Assembly: GCF_002157835.1 (NCBI RefSeq)
Contig: NZ_CP020809.1
Location: 62,001-126,000 of the forward strand
Direction of reading: 5' to 3'
Origin: Mycobacterium dioxanotrophicus
Lineage (GTDB): Bacteria > Actinomycetota > Actinomycetes > Mycobacteriales > Mycobacteriaceae
DNA: 64,000 nt
How positions within the stretch are numbered: position 1 is the first letter of the stretch; every line of letters starts with the position of its first letter. The notes beneath the pieces were generated by a model. The model searched no databases. It saw only the letters and a list, made by a program, of their open reading frames with translations, and had not been told where the DNA came from. The translations under genes were made by a program, and so were the position numbers. Shown one piece after another: positions 58,703-64,000 of this stretch.

Positions 58703-59785
58703 ATGGAAACGCTCAATGATGAGTTCGCCCAGGCAGTCCGCAATGTCACCGTCCACGGCGAGAAGCGCGACCGGGCGATCGCCGCGCATACCGAAGTCCG
58801 CGGTTTGTTGGAAGCCGACCCCGAGTTGAGCGACTGGGGCATCGACACGATCCTCATCGGTTCCTACGCGCGTCAAACTGCACGCTATCCCGGCAAGGAC
58901 GTCGACGTCTTCCTGCGTTTCACCAACCTCTCGGTGCACCACAGCCCCGAGAAAATCTATAACGCGGTCGAACGGGTCCTCGTCGAGCAGTACGGCCTCA
59001 AAGACGAGGATTCGGGGGGGGGGCGCATCACCCGCCAGTCACGGTCGCTGAAAATCGACTTTCCTGATCCTGAGGAGCACTTCAGCGACACCTCTTTCGC
59101 GATCGATGCGGTCCCGGCGGTGCCATGGCAGGGCCATTGGGCGATCCCCAACCGCGACCGCGATAAGTGGGACAACGATGACAAGCGATGGATCAAGACC
59201 GACCCGGTGCAGTTCGCGGCCGACACCAACACCTTGGCCACCGCGTCCTGGAGTCCTATCGTCGGCACGACGAACGCCTACCGGCCGATTGTTCGGCTGC
59301 TGCGTCAGGTGCGCCACGTCCACCTCGGCGGGCAACGGCCTGGTGGCCTGTTCGTCGAAATCGCGGCCTACTACGTGTGGAACGACCAGCTCGTTACCGG
59401 GACCTCCTGGGCGGAGTTGCTCGCCTCGACGCTGGAGCAGGTGTCGGCTCGGCTGAACGACAGTGCCGAAGACGGGTTGCGCGATCCCGTGCTCGGCACG
59501 CCGCTGAAACCTGCACTCGAATACTGGCAGTGGACCTCAGCAGCCCAAACCTTTGACCGTCTCGCCACTGAAGCTCGGGACGCGCTGGCCGCTGAGCGAT
59601 GCCGAGCAGCCAAGATCTGGCGCGACATCCTCGGCACTAACGAGCGTGGCCACGTCCTGCTCCTGCCCGATGGCTGCGACGCGGCCGGTTTTCCGGTCGG
59701 GTCAGTCACCGCCGTGTCTGCGGTGGGAAGCAACCAGCCGCGCGGCTTCGCCCTGCCCGACGGCACCTGCGTCGGTCGCAACTGA
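58703..59785 (+). CDS. CD-NTase (cGAS/DncV-like nucleotidyltransferase), CBASS
   Basis: 360 residues from an ATG with GAGGA six bases upstream. The nucleotidyltransferase signature is clear: IGSYARQTARYPGKDVDVF (Gly53-Ser54, Asp66 and Asp68) and the third Asp in SFAIDAVPA (Asp135). The rest is helical, as in the OAS-like C-lobe. On phage infection such enzymes make cyclic oligonucleotides that activate an effector; SAVED effectors usually sense cyclic tri- or dinucleotides. It heads a four-gene operon with Cap2, Cap3 and a SAVED effector. The C-terminus ends Val-Gly-Arg-Asn, not with the Gly or Ala that Cap2 conjugation normally uses. Confidence 0.93.
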   Translation: METLNDEFAQAVRNVTVHGEKRDRAIAAHTEVRGLLEADPELSDWGIDTILIGSYARQTARYPGKDVDVFLRFTNLSVHHSPEKIYNAVERVLVEQYGLKDEDSGGGRITRQSRSLKIDFPDPEEHFSDTSFAIDAVPAVPWQGHWAIPNRDRDKWDNDDKRWIKTDPVQFAADTNTLATASWSPIVGTTNAYRPIVRLLRQVRHVHLGGQRPGGLFVEIAAYYVWNDQLVTGTSWAELLASTLEQVSARLNDSAEDGLRDPVLGTPLKPALEYWQWTSAAQTFDRLATEARDALAAERCRAAKIWRDILGTNERGHVLLLPDGCDAAGFPVGSVTAVSAVGSNQPRGFALPDGTCVGRN

Positions 59786-59791
59786 GCAGCG

Positions 59792-61354
59792 TTGGACACC
59801 TACGATGATGCCGCGTACGACCGGTTCCGCTCGGAACTGGTCAATGCCGGCTTCTCGCCGGTCCACGACGACGACCTGCCGCGCTGGACAGGACCGATCA
59901 GGGCAAGTCTGCGCTCTCTGACCGACGCCACCCGCATGCAGATTCGGTTCTATCCGGGTTGGCCGCTGCGCTACGCGCACGTATTCGTTGCGGGACTCAA
60001 AACCGAACACGACGCCCAGGGCACCATCTGCCTCTGGGCCGAGGACGACCCCGCCCAGATCGATGGGCGCGAGCTCAATGCACTGTGGGACCGGCTCGAT
60101 CAGTGGGCTGCGGCTGCCCGGCAGGGCTTCGCCCCTGTAGACCGAGCCCTCGACGCCTACCGCCTCTACGTTGACCAGAACACCTTCGCCGCGGAACTAC
60201 CACTGCGTGAGTTGATTGACGGCGGATCCGACGGCTACGCCGCCGAACTGTTCGCCACCGTGCAAGGCGAAGCCCTGCTCATCGACCACGGCAATCCGCC
60301 GGATCCGCGCACGATCGGCAAGGCCGTCCTCCACGGCGCGTTCTATCTGCGCGCCGACGTCGACGTTCCGCCTCGCACCTTCGACGATGTCCGCGCGGCG
60401 CTGTCCCGCCATCAACGCAGGCACCTTGACCGAGGATTGGCCCGCCGATCCGCTGTGTCCTTGAACGAGCCCAGCGGCGGGCACGATTTCGTTGTGTTGG
60501 CCTGGCCCCGCCACGACGACGACCACGATGCGGTCGTGCTCGGTTTCGCCGGCACCCACGACACCCTGCAGGCGTCGGTGATGGCGCCGACCTCCAACGA
60601 CATTGCGTCCCTTCGGCGACGTGCCGGACCCGACGCGGACCTGCTCGCGGACAAGACGGTCTTGCTCGCCGGCGTCGGCTCCGTCGGCGGCCACGTAGCA
60701 GTCGCCATCGCCTCCAGCGGTGTGGGCACCCTCCATCTCTGGGACAGCGACCGCCTCACCAGCGTCAACCTCGTGCGCCACGTCTGCAGCCGCCAGCACG
60801 TCGGCTACAAAAAAACCCACGCCGTGGGTCACGTCGTCACACAGCACGCCCCGTGGTGCGCAGTGACCCATCACGACGACCTGCCTTACGGCCCACACGA
60901 GTTGCAAGCCGCCATCGAAGGCGCCGATCTGGTCATCGACTGCACCGGAATCTTCTCGATCACCGCCGCGCTCGCGGAAACCTGCCGTCGAAGCACGGTG
61001 CCCCTCATCAACGGCGCCCTGTATCACCACGGTGCGCTCGCGCGCGTACAGCGGCAAGCCGACGGCGACACCCTGATCGCGGCACGTCAATCGGACGCGA
61101 AGTACCTTCCTCTACCGGCGGAGGACCAAAGCCCCGCCACTGCCGGCTTCCTGGAACTGGGCTGCACTGCCCCGGTGAACAACGCCCCACCGATCGCGGT
61201 GCTCTCGATCGCCGCCGACATCGCCTGCGCAGCAGTGGATCTGCTCACCGATCGATGCGAACGTCCCGATGAGCGCATCACCGTGCTCCGCACCATGGGC
61301 CCCCCATTCGATCGCAGGGGCACCCTGGACCCCCACCTCTCCGTGGATGTGTGA
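59792..61354 (+). CDS. cap2: Cap2: fused E2-E1 (ThiF-type) conjugating enzyme, CBASS type II
   Basis: 520 residues from a TTG six bases after the CD-NTase stop. The N-terminal 170 residues are E2-like with the putative catalytic Cys80 in QGTICLWAEDD. The C-terminal half is an E1/ThiF domain: nucleotide loop LLAGVGSVGGHVA (294-300), LWDSDRLTSVNLVRHV (Asp320, Arg329), and the putative E1 cysteine Cys458 in LELGCTAPV. Cap2 attaches the CD-NTase C-terminus to cellular targets and primes it for signalling. It overlaps cap3 by eight bases. Confidence 0.92.
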   Translation: MDTYDDAAYDRFRSELVNAGFSPVHDDDLPRWTGPIRASLRSLTDATRMQIRFYPGWPLRYAHVFVAGLKTEHDAQGTICLWAEDDPAQIDGRELNALWDRLDQWAAAARQGFAPVDRALDAYRLYVDQNTFAAELPLRELIDGGSDGYAAELFATVQGEALLIDHGNPPDPRTIGKAVLHGAFYLRADVDVPPRTFDDVRAALSRHQRRHLDRGLARRSAVSLNEPSGGHDFVVLAWPRHDDDHDAVVLGFAGTHDTLQASVMAPTSNDIASLRRRAGPDADLLADKTVLLAGVGSVGGHVAVAIASSGVGTLHLWDSDRLTSVNLVRHVCSRQHVGYKKTHAVGHVVTQHAPWCAVTHHDDLPYGPHELQAAIEGADLVIDCTGIFSITAALAETCRRSTVPLINGALYHHGALARVQRQADGDTLIAARQSDAKYLPLPAEDQSPATAGFLELGCTAPVNNAPPIAVLSIAADIACAAVDLLTDRCERPDERITVLRTMGPPFDRRGTLDPHLSVDV

Positions 61355-61859
61355 CGTGCGTGCCGAGCTTCTTATCGCCGAGACAGCTCTGTCGACGATG
61401 ACGATCGCCGCCGCTCGGACCCATCCCTGCGAAACCGGTGGCATCCTGGTCGGTGTCTACCTCGACGGACACCCCTGGGTCACCAGGGCCATCGAAATCC
61501 AGACCAGCGACCGGGGCCGCTCGCACTACCGCATCCCCGCCGGAGCCACCCAGACCGCCGTTCTCGACGCACGAGCGTTCGATCGGCGGCTGGGCTATCT
61601 CGGGGACTGGCACACCCATCCCCAGGATGTCGGTCCCAGCCGGACCGACATGGCGACGCTGGGTGTCATCTCGATGAAGCATCCCCGGCAGCCCAACCCC
61701 ACCCAGATCGTGGTCCGCAGAACCAATCACGGATACGTGCTCGACGCCCGCCGCATCGTCGCGCTCACCCCGCGCGTCTGCACCATCCGGTTGACCGGCG
61801 GCCTCCCCACGGCCGCACCACAGATCGACGATCCCCACGACCGCGGCGATCCGCGGTGA
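61347..61859 (+). CDS. cap3: Cap3: JAB/MPN-type isopeptidase, CBASS type II
   Basis: 170 residues from an ATG inside the cap2 end; a GTG at 61356 is an alternative start. The JAMM metalloprotease motif is complete: Glu29 in PCETGGILVG, then DWHTHPQDVGPSRTD with His89, His91, Ser98 and Asp101. Cap3 removes conjugates made by Cap2 and so tunes the system. It ends four bases into the possible GTGA start of the effector frame. Confidence 0.93.
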   Translation: MCDVRAELLIAETALSTMTIAAARTHPCETGGILVGVYLDGHPWVTRAIEIQTSDRGRSHYRIPAGATQTAVLDARAFDRRLGYLGDWHTHPQDVGPSRTDMATLGVISMKHPRQPNPTQIVVRRTNHGYVLDARRIVALTPRVCTIRLTGGLPTAAPQIDDPHDRGDPR

Positions 61860-61906
61860 GTCCCCCACGCCCTGGCCCGCAGCATCTCACCCCTAGGAGC
61901 GTGACC

Positions 61907-63349
61907 GTGACCGGCATGCAACTTCCCAGCGCAACCGGCGTCAGGATCGCCGGCGACGACTACCAGTGGTTGCACGCATGGCGGGTGTGTATGGAAGCCC
62001 TGCACCAGGACTCGACGGCATACGCGGGCAATCCCACGATCGCCGTCGGCGTCGAGGAACCCGGTGTCGGCAACGGCGACGACGTCGTCCGACACCGCCG
62101 ACAACCACCACATGCGTACATGCAAGTCAAGTACGCCGTCGACCACCGCACCCCGGTGGGCCTGACCTATCTGGACGACAAGGGCATCCTTAAGAAGATG
62201 GTCGCCACGCACACGACGTTGACTACCGAAAGCGTCCTCGTCGAGATGCGCCTGGTCACCAACCGCACCATCGACCCTCACGACCTGCTGCTGCGTGACC
62301 GCGATGGCCGTGACGGACGACTGGTTCCACGCGCAGCTCAAGGAACGCCGGGATCCGAACGGGGCCAGGCCCGCACGGCGTGGGCTCAGACAGCAGACAC
62401 CGACGAGCCGACGCTGATGCGCTTTCTCAACGATTTCTACCTCGACGTCGCCTACGACGTGCAGCGGTTGCGCCACGAGATCAGCCTGTTGATGACCGCC
62501 AACGGACTCAGGTCAGACGACAACGCGGTCGATCAGGGTGCGGGCTGGATCGCCGCGCAGGTCCGTGCCGGACACCGCCGGCTGAGCCTCGATGACATCA
62601 AGGACGCGGTGACCTCCCTGAATCTACGCGCGGGCTCCCCGTGGACCACCGTCTCCATCGCGACCATCAAACATGACCCGCTCGCCGACCAGGCCGCAGT
62701 CAGCATCGATTGGGTCGAGCGCATCGCCGGCGACAAGGACTGGACCCGGGTGGCCCCAGCGCCGCCGCATACGTGGGACGAGTTGGCCGCCGACGTCGCC
62801 ACGCTGCCGCCCGGACTAGGTGGTGCGCGCCGCATCCTCGTCGGTGGCCACTTGCGGCAGGCCACCGGTTTTCTCGTGGGCGCCGAACTCCGTCGGGTCC
62901 TGGGGTACGAGGTCGGCATCCGCCAGGGCGACCAACTCTGGAGTAGTGAAGAAGCCACTCAGACCTACCCGCTGGACGTGGCGGAGCAGACCGTCGGCTC
63001 CGGCGCGGGCACCGCGCTCATCGTTAACGTCGCCGCCGACGCCGCATCCGCCGCCATCGAATGGATACAACAATCGGAACTGCCGGTGGGGACCATCGTG
63101 ACGGCCACACCGTCGGCCGGAACGGGCCCACGGGCGGTGCCCACACCAGCTACCGCCAACAGCCTCGCTGTCGCGGTGCGCGACCTCGCCCGCCGCCACG
63201 CCAGCACGGGACCGCTGCATCTGTTCCTCATCGGTCCACTCGGATTGGCAGTCCTGATGGGACATCACTGGAACCGCGTCGCCATCACACACGTCTATGA
63301 GCACCTCGGCGGACCGGACTACGTGCACGCATTCACCGTCGACGCCTAG
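61907..63349 (+). CDS. Cap4-like effector: nuclease domain plus SAVED domain, CBASS
   Basis: About 480 residues from a GTG with TAGGAG seven bases upstream; a GTG at 61856 overlapping cap3 is less likely. The N-terminal part has a restriction-like nuclease pattern: GDDYQWLHAW, Glu in VGVEEPG, GDD at 57-59, and QVK in AYMQVKYAVD. The C-terminal half (from about residue 300) is a SAVED domain: GGHLRQATGFLVGAELRRVLG and LHLFLIGPLGLAVLMGHHWN. Cap4 proteins bind the cyclic nucleotide through SAVED and then degrade DNA, killing the infected cell. The fourth and last gene of the operon. Confidence 0.88.
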   Translation: MTGMQLPSATGVRIAGDDYQWLHAWRVCMEALHQDSTAYAGNPTIAVGVEEPGVGNGDDVVRHRRQPPHAYMQVKYAVDHRTPVGLTYLDDKGILKKMVATHTTLTTESVLVEMRLVTNRTIDPHDLLLRDRDGRDGRLVPRAAQGTPGSERGQARTAWAQTADTDEPTLMRFLNDFYLDVAYDVQRLRHEISLLMTANGLRSDDNAVDQGAGWIAAQVRAGHRRLSLDDIKDAVTSLNLRAGSPWTTVSIATIKHDPLADQAAVSIDWVERIAGDKDWTRVAPAPPHTWDELAADVATLPPGLGGARRILVGGHLRQATGFLVGAELRRVLGYEVGIRQGDQLWSSEEATQTYPLDVAEQTVGSGAGTALIVNVAADAASAAIEWIQQSELPVGTIVTATPSAGTGPRAVPTPATANSLAVAVRDLARRHASTGPLHLFLIGPLGLAVLMGHHWNRVAITHVYEHLGGPDYVHAFTVDA

Positions 63350-63493
63350 CCGTGCACGCGGCACTGCGTGACCCCTCTCGCCGTGCGGGCTTCCCGCGCT
63401 GGACGGGCTCAGGTTGTGTTCTGCTACTGCTGGCCCTTCTTCGCCTTGTCCGGCGCCCGCAGCAGCGGCAGGGCGTGACGCAGCATCGGGGAA

Positions 63494-63667
63494 GATGCCC
63501 AGCACGCGCACGCGCAGACGTCCGCGAGCGTCGTCGAGGACGTCCACTGTGTCACCGTCAACTACGCGCAGCACCGTCGCCGTGGCCGCCGCCGCCTCAA
63601 CCGGAGCGGCGCACGCCGAGGCGGGGGCCGCCGCCACAGCGGCGGCCAATGTCAGCGCAGTCACCAA
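63494..63667 (-). pseudogene. Thermonuclease (SNase-like), N-terminal fragment
   Basis: The minus strand starts with an Ala-rich signal peptide and continues ATATVLRVVDGDTVDVLDD and RVRVLGI, the first strands of an SNase domain. After that the frame reads unrelated sequence and crosses into the CBASS effector gene antisense. The catalytic Arg and Glu region is missing. Probably a truncated secreted nuclease. Confidence 0.65.
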
Positions 63668-63734
63668 AACGTGTTCTCATGTATCCATTTTCATGCCCAC
63701 ATCGAAACCCGCCTGCACGAATTTCGATTACACG

Positions 63735-64000
63735 TCACGGCTCGGCGAGTTCGGCGATCAACGCTTCCACCCGCGCAGCGCTTCCTGGGTCCATCGGCTT
63801 GCCCGTTTCGGCAGACTCCACCAGCTCCGCCGAGAGCCCGCCCACCGCGGCCGCCTCACCGGCGCTTAAGTTCGCCCGGCGCCGTGCGGCGTAGAGCCGC
63901 TGGCCCAGTGAGGCGTCCGGATGGGCCGCGGCCTTGAGCATGAGTTCGTCATAGCGGCGGCGAATGAGCCCCAGAGACTTGACCACCTCAGCTGGCGAGC
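63735..64000 (-). CDS. HTH (XRE-like) protein, 5'-partial at window edge
   Basis: The frame is open to the window edge, so the N-terminus is missing or extends beyond 64000. It reads SLGLIRRRYDELMLKAA, then SLGQRLYAARRRANLSAGE, a helix-turn-helix-like segment, and ends LIAELAEP. Small proteins like this are common on mycobacterial plasmids and beside secretion clusters. The ligand and target are unknown. Confidence 0.5.
   Translation of the reverse strand, partial: SPAEVVKSLGLIRRRYDELMLKAAAHPDASLGQRLYAARRRANLSAGEAAAVGGLSAELVESAETGKPMDPGSAARVEALIAELAEP

Noticed and set aside
62816..63667. 283-residue minus-strand frame as a full secreted nuclease
   Set aside because: Only the first 58 residues look like a thermonuclease; the rest is antisense to the CBASS effector gene.
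1..64000. CRISPR array
   Set aside because: No series of short evenly spaced direct repeats was seen; all repeats are long mobile elements or short palindromes.

Overview
The window is high-GC actinobacterial DNA, most likely from a rapidly growing mycobacterium or a close relative such as Rhodococcus or Gordonia. GTG and TTG starts are frequent. A secretory-family lipase and a DesA3-like acyl-CoA desaturase are present, and the insertion sequences are of actinobacterial type. The genus is an inference from gene content; no rRNA or other marker gene is present.

Layout. (1) 1-5.3 kb: ordinary genes: a VOC protein with an in-frame stop, a DHA2-type MFS exporter, an isoprenylcysteine-methyltransferase-like membrane protein, a lysozyme-like secreted protein, a DedA protein and a DUF2934 protein. 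(2) 5.3-29.5 kb: a nitrogen-compound catabolic region. It holds an amidase divergent from a MocR regulator, a PNPOx-like protein, a glutamine-synthetase-like ligase, an aminotransferase/EamA exporter pair facing an Lrp regulator, and an eight-gene minus-strand operon: SIS isomerase, Gfo/Idh/MocA dehydrogenase, PotDABC-type ABC importer, nitrilase-family amidohydrolase, MocR regulator. Four insertion sequences lie in this region or at its edge, plus an IS3 remnant. One IS1380 element splits the glutamine synthetase gene cleanly, with a 4-bp duplication. (3) 29.8-56.4 kb: three same-direction copies of a 5.57-kb Tn3-family transposon. In every copy the tyrosine recombinase gene is split by the same IS3 element. 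Copy 2 also carries an IS21 element. The DNA between copies includes a lipase and a desaturase, plasmid-like gene fragments, ethD- and ethR-like genes, and a tRNA-Arg(CCG). (4) 56.4-64 kb: truncated accessory genes, an IS630 remnant, a zeta-type toxin with an HTH partner and, divergent from it, a complete type II CBASS operon (CD-NTase, Cap2 E2-E1, Cap3 JAB peptidase, Cap4-like nuclease-SAVED effector). The window ends in a thermonuclease fragment and a partial HTH gene.

How it fits together. The transposon array looks like unresolved replicative transposition: the recombinase that should resolve cointegrates is broken in all copies, and pieces of other replicons lie between direct repeats. 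The ethR and ethD homologues recall the ether-fuel (ETBE) eth locus, which is known to lie between 5.6-kb direct repeats, but ethA, ethB and ethC are missing here. The defence module (toxin-antitoxin plus CBASS) sits next to this mobile array.

Caveat. Most multi-copy-type elements carry single-base indels in G or C runs, nearly all deletions, at different places in each transposon copy, whereas unique genes are largely intact. This pattern suggests homopolymer errors left in repeats of a long-read assembly, so several entries labelled pseudogene may be intact in the organism.
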